Source of the DNA: Thereva unica
Taxonomy: Eukaryota > Arthropoda > Insecta > Diptera > Therevidae
Reading direction: 5' to 3'
Length of the DNA: 64,000 nucleotides
Assembly: GCA_949987705.1 (NCBI GenBank)
Contig: OX465281.1
Location: 224,411,978 to 224,475,977 of the forward strand
The notes beneath the pieces are model-generated. The model saw only the letters and a list, made by a program, of their open reading frames with translations, did no database searches and was not told the origin of the DNA. A program made the position numbers and the translations under genes. This document shows, in pieces, positions 41,111-53,817 of this stretch. Numbering within the stretch: the stretch's first letter is position 1; the number at the start of each line of letters is the position of its first letter.

Positions 41111-44100
41111 AACTTCGGCTAAGTGTCAGAAAGACCTCAAATAGATAACTTTTGCTAATATCTAATACACTCGATGGAATGAGACCTGTTCTAAACGAAG
41201 TGATCTTTTTCTGGGTTCTGCACAGCGATAGCCTTCCAACAAAACATCACTTGTCAAAATCTGACAACCCTTAAAAATCGTGCAAAAATTTCGTTACCCT
41301 TTACAAACATCACGAATTTTTCAAACCTTGAATTAGTACTTTTTGACGGGGAATTGTTTTCTACGCGTGATACAGTTTCAGGATATTGCGGTTCATCCCT
41401 TGATTTCCAGTAGTTACCGAAAAATTTGTTATTTTTGGTTAAGTCAGGCAAGTACTTTACATTGATTAGTTTTGCCAATATCTCCGGAAAGCTTTGAAAT
41501 TTACAAATGAGGTTATTCGCTTCGCAGTTTATCAGCGGCGCTTCAACATGCTCAATACGAATTCGAGCACCCACTTTAGTGTAGTGAACGAAATACGGAG
41601 GAAATGTTTTTTTGCTAACATTCAGGAAAAGCAAATTCTCTAGAAAAATCTTGTAGATTGACCACTATTATAGTTATTTGAACTAGCTTCTCTCATTATT
41701 GCTTTGTCACCAGTTCTGATACTAGTCAATTTCCCACTAGTGCTAAACGTAATACTAGTTTGTAAGAAGTCAGTTTATTTCATCTTCGTTCATCATACTG
41801 GGAAGTTAATCAACTAGTTTAATTTTTACTACGGCGATCAACTGAAAAACATCGAAAGATCGACCGGTTTGAGCCACCCTACTTTACAGCAATCTTCGCC
41901 GCAAAAACCAAATTAGCCTCATCCCTCCTACCTACAGGCCTTTTCGGTCACGCTGACCAGGAATTCATGCATAAACAGAACAATTCGAATGAGGAACAAA
42001 CTTTGTCAGTCAATGTGTCTCAACTCCTACAGCTGACAAGAGCTAAAAAGCGGAGTTAATCGCCATCTCCTTCAACACCCTCCTGATTTTTCATAAGCTT
42101 AAGCCTGTTATACCCCACGAACTAAGTTTACACATTGAACCATCATGTGACCAACGACATGACGTACAGGCAGTACACAGTGTGATAGCTGACACATAAA
42201 AAAAATCTAGAAAATATTCTATATCCAATCGTCAAAAATTCTTTAATCTCACTAAAAATTATCTAATCACAAAAAAATTTTCTATTGAAAGATTTACTCT
42301 CATTTGTCAAAATCCTTAAGATTAATTCCATCTTAAAGGATTTTACCAAGAAACCCGTAATTTCTCCAAATTCCCTCAACCATGGCCATGATGCTACTTT
42401 ATTATCATCCTGAATCAAACAATCGTTACCCTTAGGAATCCTGCAAAGGATGGGATAATTTAGCAGCTAAATGTCAGTCATAGCAGGCGAGATTGCCTCC
42501 TAGCCCCGTCCGCACCATCAAGGACTCCACCTCCGCCGCTGATGGAGGCATCCTTTTTCGAAAGGGCAGTAATTAATTCTTCGACGCCGACTGCTATGTA
42601 AACGCGATTATAATTATTAGTTGCCTCAGTTGAAATGAAGGCTCAAATTAGTTAGTGTCATGCCGGCTATCACTAGCGAGCGGGCCCCAGTGTATACAGG
42701 GTGCAGGACATCATTGGCTCCACCTTCCTGCTTCCTGGACTTAAGTAGAAGAATGACGATGACAGATAATCAATTTTGAATTTGCCGCAAGAGAATAAGA
42801 ATGAGCCCCAGTTTTTTTTGTTGGGTGGTTGTTATTTGTGGGAAGTCCCTTTTTAATAGAGACTAGCTCCGCAGTAAGCCGTGTGACCTTGAAAGTATTA
42901 ATTTTAATTAAGACTTTTTTGGGGGCAGTTTTTGAGTTCAATCTTTTTAAATTAGTGGATTTTGAAAGACTTTGATAGAAAGACATGGCTGGCGCAAGTG
43001 ACCGTTCGATCGTTGGTCCTTTTAAATATTCTATTCTCGCAATAAAATCATCGTTCGTTCAACTTAATGACCAGAATTTTAATTGGGTATTTTTAAAGGA
43101 CCGCAGACTGACAGGACTAAAGGTTATACTTTCTAAAAAAAGTGTTCTTTCCACACCAACGGAAAGAGCATGAGTTTATACAAAATTTAATAAAATTCAT
43201 GAAAGTTTCTCTTCTCCGATTTAAATCTGACATTTTGATTAACAGCCTACAATTTTGCATGTATGTTTCTGTGTCGGGGCAGAACTTGAAGTGAAAAATG
43301 AAATGTTCTCAACTTCATTATCCTTTGGTGATTCTTCAAGTCTTTCGGGTCGCACGGATTCTGGAAAATGATAAGGGTTTTAATTCGGGAGTATTTTTAT
43401 TGCGGTGAAGGAAACTGGAAAAGGCAATGGTATCTTTTTACATTTAAAAGGATTTTTCAATCGTTAGAATAAATAGAAAGAAACTCTCTCTTGCGGCTTG
43501 TAAGATACAACAGTAGCATTATGCTTAATTTGTCAATTCTTAAAGTCAGATGTGATTCCACGAGAAGCTACTCATAGCAAGTTAAGAGTTCGTAGGTTAT
43601 TGAAACAATTTTGAAAACTTGAAGTTCCTTTTCAGATTAGAGTTTATAGGTGATACTTGAACAGGCCTGTTGTATTTTTGATGGTTCTATGAAATAATGC
43701 AGTATTGAATATCATACTCTAGTCGAAAGGCGTCAGTAGTAAAAATAATATGGGAGAATGCCTAAACTATCACGTGGTCTATCAGTGACAAACGTTAGCT
43801 TCGACGATCGAAAATGAAATGGTGGAATGGATACACATACATATTTATAGATGATAACAATTAAGAGAATTAAGCGGACTCTGCCTCGTAGGCAGGATTT
43901 ACGCATCAAGCCAAATGATTAGAAATGGATCTAGATACCAACTGGTACCATCACACGGATACTCTGATGAGCAGGACACATAGATCCTTGGGGCCTGCTT
44001 TCTGAATGCACATGCCCCCTACAACCGAAAGCTGCGTTCTGGATATAAACTACAATCATTAGGAACATAGTAATTTTCACGACTTAAGTATGGTGGTAGA

Positions 44101-45171
44101 GAACGGAGCTTAAAAGTTTCATCACCAAACTAAGCAAAATATAAATAATGGCATGCCTTCCATCACCAGGGCCATTCGCACTTCCCAACTATTCCCCAGA
44201 CCTTTCTGAACTCCCCTTCCCCTTGATGTAGAGATATCCGATATAAACACTAGAGTTGAACCGAACTTACATGAGGCAGTACATTTATCCCGTACACGAT
44301 ATTAATTTGTACTGAGGCCTCATTTTTTTTAAATGTCCCGGTTCAAAAATAATGTGCTACTGAGATATGAGCCAACATACGTTAATTTTAAAGCCGAATC
44401 GGTTTCAAAACCGAAAAGCATGTAATCATGACGACGGGAAAATCGGGGTCGGCTAGTTGTGCGGGAAAAACCTAACCGTCTAACCTTAGAGCCTAGCTAG
44501 CTAGCCTACCCGTAAAAAAGCTATACATTGGTATTTATTTTCTTTCTTTCGATATTTTGCTTGCATTTTGCAAAGGGTCGAGAGCATTGTAATAAAGATA
44601 AAGCTAAACGCAATTTCTGTGCTAAAGTTTTGCCTTACAAAGGTGCCAGTGCTTATAATCTAATTCCGCGCACAATGAGCAGGCATCTTCGTGTTTTCTC
44701 TGCTATTTGTGAATCTCACAAGAGGGTGTATTGTCCTATAAAGCCCTCAGAAGGCATCTATGGTCTTGTCTCATTCGCGCGTCATCATAAGGAATGCTCC
44801 ATTTGGCCCCCTTGAAGAAAACTTATTGCCACCCGATCCCAAATGAAAAAACGCCGAAAAATTTAAGAATTTCGTTGATATGTGAATATTAACTGCGCCG
44901 GTGTCGAAAGCTTTATATCTTTCAGCTCGAGTGTCAGTTTTCCAAAGAGGTCCCCCAACTGAAAACTAGCCACGTCCTACGCTGCTTGACCTTTGTAATC
45001 AAACTAGAATCGGTATAATGAGAATGCTAAATAGCACCCTTCACGGTCAGCAACATAATTGCCTAAAATATGAAGCAATACAACAAGCGCTGAAGCTTTG
45101 TATGAGTAAAACTAAAGCTAAAGGGTATTACTTTAAAGCTTTCTAAAAAGCTTTCCGAATATCTAATATGG
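41111..45171. other. No gene recognised
   Basis: Short unsupported frames only (41254-41634 -, 44528-44815 +). No RT, transposase or host-protein motif found in any frame I read. Confidence 0.4.
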
Positions 45172-45873
45172 GGTTCACACTGACGCCCAAAACATGTTTT
45201 AGAAAGCTGTTCAAGTTTCGGCTCAAAACAGGGTAAAACATGTGTTTTACCCATGTATTTTATATGGAGCGAGCTTTTTTAAACAAGTTGGCTTTGACGA
45301 GTTTTCAAATAAAACACGTACAAAACACTTGCTGACAATGCTGAATACTCGTTTAGCTGTAGCCAGCACGTCATTTTTGTTTTGAAGTTTGTGTATTTTG
45401 AACTTCAGAAAAACCCGGGCGGCGCGATTTTCTTTTTAAAATGAGTAAGTGTAGTAGAAAAAATTGGTCTTCGAAAGAAGAAAGTTTATTAATTGAAGTG
45501 TGGGGAGAACGAATCAACGAGCTGAGAAGAAACCGTAAAAACTCGCATATATTTATGAAAATGCAAGCGGATCTTGCAAAAAACGGAGTGACGGTTTCAG
45601 CCCAAGAAATAAAGGCAAAGATTCACAATTTAACCACAAGATTTCATTTATAATGTTTATAAGTTTTTCATTCATTACAATGTATCCAAACAACATTTTC
45701 AACGTTAATTCACTTTCCATTTCACCGTAAAATATTCCTCCAAACATCTGTGATAATTGTGTATCAAAACTGACAATTGAAAACACGTTAAAACATATCA
45801 AGCCAGTGCGAACATTATTGAGCTTTTTAAAACGACTGGTTCATAAAACATGTTTTGGGAGCCAGTGTGAACC
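45172..45873 (+). mobile_element. Harbinger-like non-autonomous element carrying a Myb/SANT ORF
   Basis: Inverted ends GGTTCACACTG(A/G)C(G/T)CCCAAAACATGTTTTA from 45,172 and its complement to 45,873, about 30 bp. Length 702 bp. ATG trinucleotides lie just outside near both ends (45168-45170 and 45876-45878), not perfectly abutting, so the target duplication is doubtful. The element encloses one open frame with a Myb/SANT-like domain. Confidence 0.65.
45441..45653 (+). CDS. Short Myb/SANT-like (MADF-type) DNA-binding protein, truncated
   Basis: 70 residues from a true ATG: SRKNWSSKEESLLIEVWGER, then ELRRNRKNSHIFMKMQADLA, then GVTVSAQEIKAKIHNLTTRF. This is the three-helix Myb/SANT-like pattern (W-S..E...L...W; then I...M...L...G...S...I..KI..L...Y/F). 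In PIF/Harbinger elements a separate Myb-like protein helps the transposase reach the nucleus and bind the ends. Here the ORF stops just after the domain, so it is a remnant or a mini-protein. The inverted repeats around it support element origin over a host gene. Confidence 0.6.
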   Translation: MSKCSRKNWSSKEESLLIEVWGERINELRRNRKNSHIFMKMQADLAKNGVTVSAQEIKAKIHNLTTRFHL

Positions 45874-45896
45874 AGATGTTGCGATTACCCCAATTA

Positions 45897-47026
45897 GTCC
45901 ATTCAAAACGCGCGTTATGGTGTTCCAAAATAACACCGTTAAGAAAATCGAACCCTAAACGTTTTTGGGGTCGCTGATTACGAAAATCGAGGTCCCGCGG
46001 TCCTAAAACATGGGCGTCACCCCTAAAAATGCAAAAAACACCCCTTTTTAGGGGGTTTTCGCGATTATTTCAATAATAATGAAAACTAATGAGATGAAAT
46101 GCACTTTTTTTAATATTTATTTGCGAAGGTGGTTGATTAATACTAAATTAAGGCGAACTTTATGATAAGGGGTAGTCCTAAATGGTTGAAACTACCCCTA
46201 AATCGGCCAAAAATGGCAAAAATTGTAAATTTTTTTTTTCAAGTTTATGCTTCAAATTCGATTGTGGGCGTGCTGTCAGGCAAAAATAAATTATTTTCAA
46301 CCCTTAAGAGGTTAAAACTACCCCTACTATAATAAAAACAACTTTATATAAACAAAATTGCAAAAAAATTTTTTTTGCTTTTTGTTTGAAATTTGGTTCA
46401 AAAGGTATTATCAGCAAAAAAATAATTTTTTAAACCCTTAAGGGGGTAAAACTGCCCGTACATTAAAATTGTAATGAAATATTTCTCAATATATTTTTTA
46501 TTTTCTTTTTTCTCTTTAGGGGTGGTTTAACCTCTGTACAAAGGGGTTTATAGTGAAATTTTCCAAATGTTAATCATTAAAACATTTGGAAAATTTCACT
46601 ATATGTATATGGAAAATAAAATTTAAATGCAAAACAATAAATTTTAATTTGTTTCAATTACAATTTTAATGTAGGGGTAGTTTTACCCCCTTAAGGGTTG
46701 AAAAAAATATTTTTTTTGCTGATAATACCTATTGAACCAAATTTCAAACAAAAAGTTTATCATAAAGTTCGCCTTAATTTAGTACAAATCAACCACCTTC
46801 ACAAATAAATATTAAAAAAAGTGCATTTCATCGCATTAGTTTTCATTAATATTGAAATAATCGCGAAAACCCCCTAAAAAGGGGTGTTTTTTGCATTTTT
46901 AGGGGTGACGCACATGTTTTAGGACCGCGGGACCCCGATTTTCGTGATCAGCGACCCCAAAAACCTTTAGGGTTCGATTTTCTTAACGGTGTTATTTTGG
47001 AACACCCCCCCGCGTTTTGAATGGAC
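45897..47026. mobile_element. Large fold-back element, ~1,130 bp
   Basis: Nearly the whole element is an inverted repeat. The outer arms (45,897-46,170 and 46,745-47,026) pair almost fully; inner arm parts also pair after a stretch of ~210 bp found only on the left. Ends read GTCCATTCAAAACGCG and its complement, flanked by TA on both sides. Runs of C/G (CCCCTAAAAA, ACTACCCCTA) recur in the arms. No transposase frame. TA duplication would fit a Tc1/mariner-like or similar driver, but the end sequence is not one I know. Confidence 0.85.
46550..46604. repeat. Perfect hairpin at the centre of the fold-back element
   Basis: TATAGTGAAATTTTCCAAATG pairs with its complement across a short loop (about 8-9 nt); no mismatch seen. 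It forms the apex of the whole palindrome. Confidence 0.9.
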
Positions 47027-49224
47027 TAAATTTATTTGTAATGAGGTTTGTCTCTTAGGGCTGATAAGGTGTTGGCACTGCAGTATCGCTGATCCTTTTT
47101 GTGTGTTGGCCATCCGGAAACAAAAGCGAAAGTCCTCTATCGGCATGCCCCTCATTTGCCGGTGAGATCCTCATGAGGAGCCTACGAGGAAATCCCCTTT
47201 GAGCATGCCCCTGAGGCATTTTAAATACTATTATACTTAGTCGGGTGGGGTTTATAAAACTTATACAGTTACCAAGTTTTTAATAGCTGTAATATACATA
47301 TTTGTATTTGTTTTCGTGTGAAAATTCTTGCTTTCTTGCAAGTTGCTTTCTCGCCAGGGACCGAGACGGTCCTCCAACGTTCTGAGTTATTAGGTGTATA
47401 TGAAATATTTTCGATGTGGATTTCCCCACCCAACTCGAAAGTACATATGTGCACTTTTTCTTCCATTCCTACGCGCTCCGCCGCCCCTATTTGTAATCAA
47501 CATTCTTAGGGACAATAATTAAAATTCCCATTCATTCATTCATCATTTATTGCATCTGCTTTTTCTACATAAATCGCAAACGCAATAGATCTGCCTGCAT
47601 CGCAGCGATTGAACCGTTTACCACGTGACTCACTTGCAATACAAAGGAACTTCGCCTCATTTGAAGTGAGACATTGTGCTGGTTCAAAAGGAAAAAGAGG
47701 CTCCTCTTACAAACTCACGATTTGCTTTTGCCTGCTGGGATAAAAACTGTATTGCAAAATATAATTATTTTACTTTATGAGTTTTAGAAACTAAATCTCT
47801 CGGATTTTTTCATGTTATATTTCACTATAAAAAACCCATATTTTTTTTTGAAACAGAGATGCTTTCCATAAATAAAAAACCCAGAATAAACTATGTGAAA
47901 GCCGAAGCTCTAAACCATCAGCTTTCCGAAAAAGGATATATAAAAGGGAACATTATTTTCCTAGGCTGCTGGGGGACGACGATGATGAGAAACTGTTTGA
48001 AGTTAAGGGAATTCCTTATTGGAAGACCTTCAAGCACTGTTCCCTATTCAAATTCATGGGAGAGTATCCTTTGAGAATTGAACTTTAATCCTTCTGATTA
48101 CCAACATGAAGTTTCGCCACGGCAAAGGATCAGCCAAAGCAACATCGCTGGAAGACGGCCCTGAATTATGGATCCTTTGGATTTCAGTGGGATTTTATGA
48201 TGTTTGCAATCAATATTCCTTCGTTAGGACATTCTACTTCAAGAGAAGAACATATTTTTTAAATTATCTTGGGATCCTTTTGGGACGTAATAAAACTATA
48301 TACCTTGTCACTTAAATAGAATTTAGTAATAGGATTCCACATGCAACACTATAGGACACTCTAGCTTACGAAAGACTGAACAAAAAATCCTTTTCTTATC
48401 GCAAAATATCTACTTTGCCTACAAACCTAATTAATATTACCCCCATGGCCACAAGCTTAACTTATTGCTCCCCAGTGTATGATGAAAAATTTATTTTGGG
48501 TTGAGTACGGGGCAGGAAAAAACTATTGTCATAAAAGTTAATTAAACGGTAATTAATTAACATAAGTTTTTTTTTCGTCCTATCGGACACCATTTTAACA
48601 TGAAGCTTGTTCAAGGGCAAACAATTCCGTTAATAGCATAAAATGCATACACTTTTACTCGAAAAAAAAAAAAAAGAAAATAGGTGTGGTTTTTGTAATC
48701 ATTAATTTCTGCATTATTTATAGAAGAAAGCATGCATCAAACGATCCTAGTTTCTATACACACTCATCCACACACAAATACTGCGAATTTAATTAATTAA
48801 AGTTTAAAAATAAATTAAGGAGAAACTTGGTTAAAAATAAAATTCTGAGTCTCGTAAACAATTAATTTACTGACTGCCATTTTGTTTATTTGTTGTGTTT
48901 TTGCATAGATGTTTTATTAAGAAAACTAACAAAGAACAAATACATACACATAAAAGTGAAAGATTGTAGAATTTCCAAATATATTTTTAAACGCCTGAAT
49001 TTGTTTATGAACAAGTATTGAACAAATTAATCCTCAAGCCATGCGGTATTATTCGTCAAACCGAAATCAAATGAAAGTTCTGTGAAGTGTACTAGTAGAT
49101 TTGAGAGCGATTTTTTAAAAGGTTTCCCCCGATAATCTAGCTTAGTCTGCTCTCTACATTTCTTCCGTAATTCCAGGACATGACCGCCCAGATTCGCACA
49201 TTTGCTTTTCTTCGCTGTCACATG
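47027..49224. other. No gene recognised
   Basis: Small open frames at 47859-48074 and 48106-48315 (+) have no recognisable motif. A different frame at about 47,960-48,075 is Asp/Glu-rich and coding-like but without a start or a family. A long A run is at 48,662-48,677. Confidence 0.35.
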
Positions 49225-51700
49225 ACGTAAATCTTATCCCACAGAACTTTCCGAGGAGACTATTTATAGACTCAAACAATCTGAAAGAGAGCCCATCGAG
49301 GTCTACCAAGCTGAAGGTCGTTATGAGGAAGGAGATCCTGAGTGGAAGATTACGTCATCGTGGAAGATTACGAAACTGGAGGATCCGAAAGATGACGACC
49401 GAGCGCTTATTCTCGTTGTTAGCAAGGAGTCGCTAGGACCTTTGGCGAAATGTGGTGGCGTCATAAGTTACGGTTTTTTTCATAACTCTGAGGGCTTTCA
49501 CAAAAGATATATTGCCCCTCAAGCAGAGTGGAGTGGCTTCAACTGCTCCACTTGCAGCTGCAGATAGTAAGCCCTCGGGCACTGTGGGTAACGCAGGTAC
49601 GGAAGTTTCTGAACCCAATGTGCGGGTGACACAGAAACGAAAGTAGTTGATCCAAAGGTGCCTGAGGGTACTCACCTACCAACCCTGGGTCCAAAAGACC
49701 CTCCTTTCTTATCCGAAGAGGATAATATCCAAATTTCAGGCGTTCCTTCGCCATCAATGACGGAGGACGAACTGGGCGAATTTGCTCAACTTCTTTCGGT
49801 GGAAGATATTGCTCTCACACCGGAGGAGGACAAGGCTGGCACAACGGTGATCGAGATTGATCACGCTGCTCGCAACTACGATTTTGAAAGTAGCGCAGAT
49901 TGATCTCCATCCCAGTAGCTGCATCCGCTAGTCTCTGCTTACGCCTTTCGAAGGCCGATTTAGATGTCGAAACTTCGTTGACTGTTAAATTCCAAAGGAG
50001 CGGCGATAGAACCTCTAACTCTAAGGGAGTCTGGGTGCACCACGGTAGCCTATGCTGATGACATTGTGCTGCTGGTGACCGGCAAGTACATCTCAACAAT
50101 AAGAGATATAATGCAACGAACATCGGACATTCTTGATCTTTGGACTATTACAAAGGGCCTGGGTATTAACCCGATTTTCCTTCTCTAAGACTCTGCAATG
50201 AAAGACTGCAGCTTAAGTAGGATGCGAACATTCTAGATCTCATACTGGATAGAAAAGTAACTAGGAGGCCGAATCTTGTTGAGAGAGCTGATAAGGCTAA
50301 AATAGCTCTCTTATTATGCCAAAGAACGATCGGAGTGAATTGGGACCTTAAACCCCGCATCGTCCACTGACTGTACACAGCCGTAATAAGACCTATACTT
50401 ATGCACGGCATATTGGGATGGCGGACGGTGTAAGATACTAGGAAAAGTCCAAAGTATAGCTGAGCTGTGTATAAGTGGTGCAATGATCTACAGCTGTGCT
50501 GGGTTTCTTATTGCATCTTATTCCTCTGCATATACATGCCTTGCAAATGGCAACCTGGACGGCCACCAGGGCAAAGACTTTTGTTCTGTCGGCTCCATAT
50601 TCATAGGGTCACTCATCCGTCCATAAGAGGTTCGCCATGGCTGCGGACAACCTAGATTTCATTACACCTATTGGACCTTGGAGGAAGGTTACAATACCAT
50701 CATTCCAGCCAGAGAGGACTGGACAGATGGTGTTATCCCAAATTGGTCATTATGTGGTCATTATGGTCACAGATGGCTCTAAAATTGGGAAAGGACACCC
50801 CACTTAACCCAGATGGGAATGCCCTTAACCACCTATAAACTGGATGTGAGAAATGTCAACTTAGCTCGATCCGGACTGAGATGGACCACAGCAACAGTGT
50901 GCCACACTTTTCACACAATATGGTCGACTAGGGACGCGATGCGTTCGAAATCGCTTTTTCAGTTGAACAAAATAGAGATATGCCATGTAGTGAGGGTGCT
51001 GACTGGATACTGTTTCTTTCGCCCTCGTGCCGAAAGATTGAGATTTCCCCACAACGATTAATGCTGTAAATATTCTAAGGGCGACCTGGAGCGCGTTCAA
51101 AAACCTTACTATAGTAAACCACGAGGTAAGCTGTGGTTATGCTGCATCACTTCACTTAACCACGAAAGTTTATGTTTAACCATGGAGGTTTTTGAACGCA
51201 CCGTGGTTAAATACGAGGTAAAGAAAATTAGAAATTAATTATTTCGTATGTGTCCATTAATTATTTATTTACAGTAATATAAAAAAATCCCACTTTGATC
51301 TGTCCATTATTAACATTAAAACAAATTTCAAAGAATTGTTTTTATTCTTCTTCTTCTTAACTATCGCTAACCATGCTCCCGAGCATGGTTAAAATTTAAC
51401 TACACCATGGTTAACCACGGGAGTTTTTGAACGCCAAAAAGTTATGCTCGCGGTTATGTTGTAGTTAACCACGGAGTTTTTGAACGACAAAAGTTTACCA
51501 TAGTTAACCATGGTTAACCATAGTAAGGTTTTTGAACGCGCTCCTGGTGTTCCTGATCTCTTTCGCTTTATTAAAAGCTCGAAATGGATTGAAATGGCCT
51601 GAATTTTGTCTCAAGACTAGAATGGGATCACAATGGGCCCAATGGTGTGCCTCAGTGGGCTCCGTTGTGGGGGATCAGCCATTTTAACCTAACCTAAGTA
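49225..51700 (+). pseudogene. R1/Jockey-type non-LTR relic with RNase-H-type C-terminus
   Basis: Left part (49,225-49,905): a gag-like ORF1 remainder with acidic, Pro-rich sequence. Then AYADDIVLLVTG near 50,050 (intact YADD), a connection region with many stops to about 50,750, and a C-terminal piece RVLTGYCFFRPRAERLRFPHND near 50,993-51,060 that matches the 'L.GH......(A).RL..P....C' zinc-knuckle region of R1-like elements. After the nested MITE the 3' end resumes (51,545-51,660) and closes with TTTTAACCTAACCTAA, the tail type of these elements. Most of the RT is deleted and all frames are broken. Confidence 0.75.
51089..51543. mobile_element. Nested inverted-repeat MITE in the R1-like relic, 455 bp
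   Basis: Ends GAGCGCGTTCAAAAACC and its exact complement. Both flanks carry CTG (51086-51088 and 51544-51546). Inner sequence holds many copies of AACCACGG/AACCATGG and GTTTTTGAACG, so the arms can pair in several registers. Removing it and one CTG joins the two relic parts. A 3-bp duplication suggests a PIF/Harbinger-like driver. Confidence 0.85.
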
Positions 51701-52589
51701 TCATACTGAATCCAGTCCACTATAGGATGGTGGATCATCTATTTTTCCAAAACCTCCTATCGATATCGATATCAAATTAAAGAGTCTGACTAGTAGTATA
51801 CAGTAAGCTATGTATTCTATTCCTGAGGATTCCTCAAACAAAACAAAACTTTGTTTAATACCACATTATGTATATGCATAAAACATACTAAACGGAATAG
51901 TGTCGCTGCGATCAGGATTTTGTAGTTGAAAAAATTAATTTGGAATTACTCTGGTTTAAAATCTAAGTTGACAAAATTTCCAAATAAACCATATTTATAA
52001 AAGTAATCGATAATAATCGCCTGCAAAACACCATAAAAATTGTCATATTTACTTTGATTAAATCATGTCCGGTATTGATTTAAAGAACCAAAACAAATTT
52101 GTTTAAACAATAAAAGCAAATGCGATTTAAAACCCAACAAATCAATGGCCAGAGGTGTGATTCCATCCTGTCTATACATATATGTATGTATATAGAGAAA
52201 CGATGCTCTAAAACCAAAGTTTTTCTGCTGTTTATGAAGCGCTTTGTGCAATAGATAGAGAATAGTGTTTGCATATTCCGCAGAGATACGAGTGTGTAAA
52301 TTGTTGAATATTCACTTAATATTCGCACATCATCCTCGATAGTGCTGCGGCTGCAATTATACATCGTACTTAGCACTTTATATATTCAAAATCTGGGCAT
52401 AACCAAGCTAAGAGGGAATGTGTAGAGAATATATGAAGTTAGTTGATGCAAGAAAAAAATTTAATTAATGGAGGAAAAAAATTTAAATAAAAATTCATCC
52501 AGGACCAAAGGGATTGCTGCTGCCCACTATTCATCATCGTAAACGGGTGAAAAATTTAATTAGGAGTGCACAATTACTACACTAGATCT
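51701..52589. other. No gene seen
   Basis: AT-rich; overlapping - strand frames (52063-52376) without recognisable content. Confidence 0.35.
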
Positions 52590-52597
52590 ATGCACAT

Positions 52598-53809
52598 CAG
52601 TGTTGCTACTTTGGATACGTTTGTATCATTATGGATACTATTTAGTGGAAAAAAAAATCATATGGATACAATGATACGTCTTCCCGAAAAAAGATACGTT
52701 CGCGTTTATCGTAATTTTATTTTCATTTTTCAAAATCTATATCTATTACCGTTTCTTGTCTGATCAGTACAATTAATTTCTAATGTCTGTTACATATAAC
52801 CTCAAAGTTGTGACGTACTTTTCATTATGAGTTGTGTTTATTGATCTCAGCAAAATGAGCCTGCTTTACAGTGGCCCACACAGTATCATTTTACCTGCGC
52901 AGTTTATCACGTGTGACGTCATATCTGAGCGAAAAAACTGTGTGAACTGTGCAATTTTGAACTATTTTCACTCAGTCCTCAGACTTGAGCTTCTCGATCC
53001 TCTTTTGCTCCGATAAACTGCGCAGGACAGACAGTTTATCTTCAGTTCCGTCAGATGTATTCAAATGAACAAAAGTGATGAGATTGAGCAAAAACACCGT
53101 GCAACGAACTGACGAACCTACACGCTTTCAGGTCTGTTTATCGTACTGTTTTTTTACACAGTTCAATTGCGCATTTAAAACTGAGAGTCTGTTGGTTGCT
53201 TAACTTGAACCGGAGCAACTTAAAGCACAGGTTTCTGCTTTATCGGTTTTGGTAGGGAAACTTCGGGCAAGATTTCTGGTTCTACTTTTTTGACAGCTGC
53301 TTTACCCTGAGCTGCTCTGCTTTTTCGGTTATAGTCAACAAGGCTATGATGTTTTTGGCTTGTTGTGTTGTGGTTTTTAAAAGCGAAAAACGTTTACGTT
53401 ACTGTTGCTTGAGTACTGTATCGTGTTGTGGTGTTGTGAAACTAGAGCGAAATCTAATTTCCTTTTTAAAAAATGCAACGAAAGAAACGCAACTAACCGG
53501 AAATGCAGCGTTAGATGTGCATAAATTTTATATTGCGAAACATTTCTATGTTCGTACGCGGATGACGTTATCATTACAAAAGGAAAATTTCCTTAAGTGT
53601 TCTGTAATTTCATGGAGACGGCGTTACAAACCCTTTCAAGCTGACTTGCCACCCGCGGACTCAGCGTTAACGCAGTAAAAACAGAACCAATATACAAGTA
53701 TGTGCCCATTTAGTATCGTATGGATACGTACAGAAAGGTTATGAATACGATTGGATACTTTTCTGTATTGTAATGGATAGGACAAAACTCTGAGAGAGTG
53801 GCAACACTG
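52598..53809. mobile_element. hAT-like non-autonomous element with 8-bp target duplication
   Basis: Ends CAGTGTTGC(T/C)ACT and its complement, 1,212 bp. The flanks ATGCACAT (52590-52597) and ATGCATAT (53810-53817) match in 7 of 8 bases, the size expected for hAT. CAGTG is a usual hAT terminus. Sub-terminal GGATAC/GTATCC motifs recur on both sides. A central part (52,855-53,170) has its own inverted motifs (CTGCGCAGTTTATC and GATAAACTGCGCAG), probably a further nested element. No transposase frame. Confidence 0.8.
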
Positions 53810-53817
53810 ATGCATAT

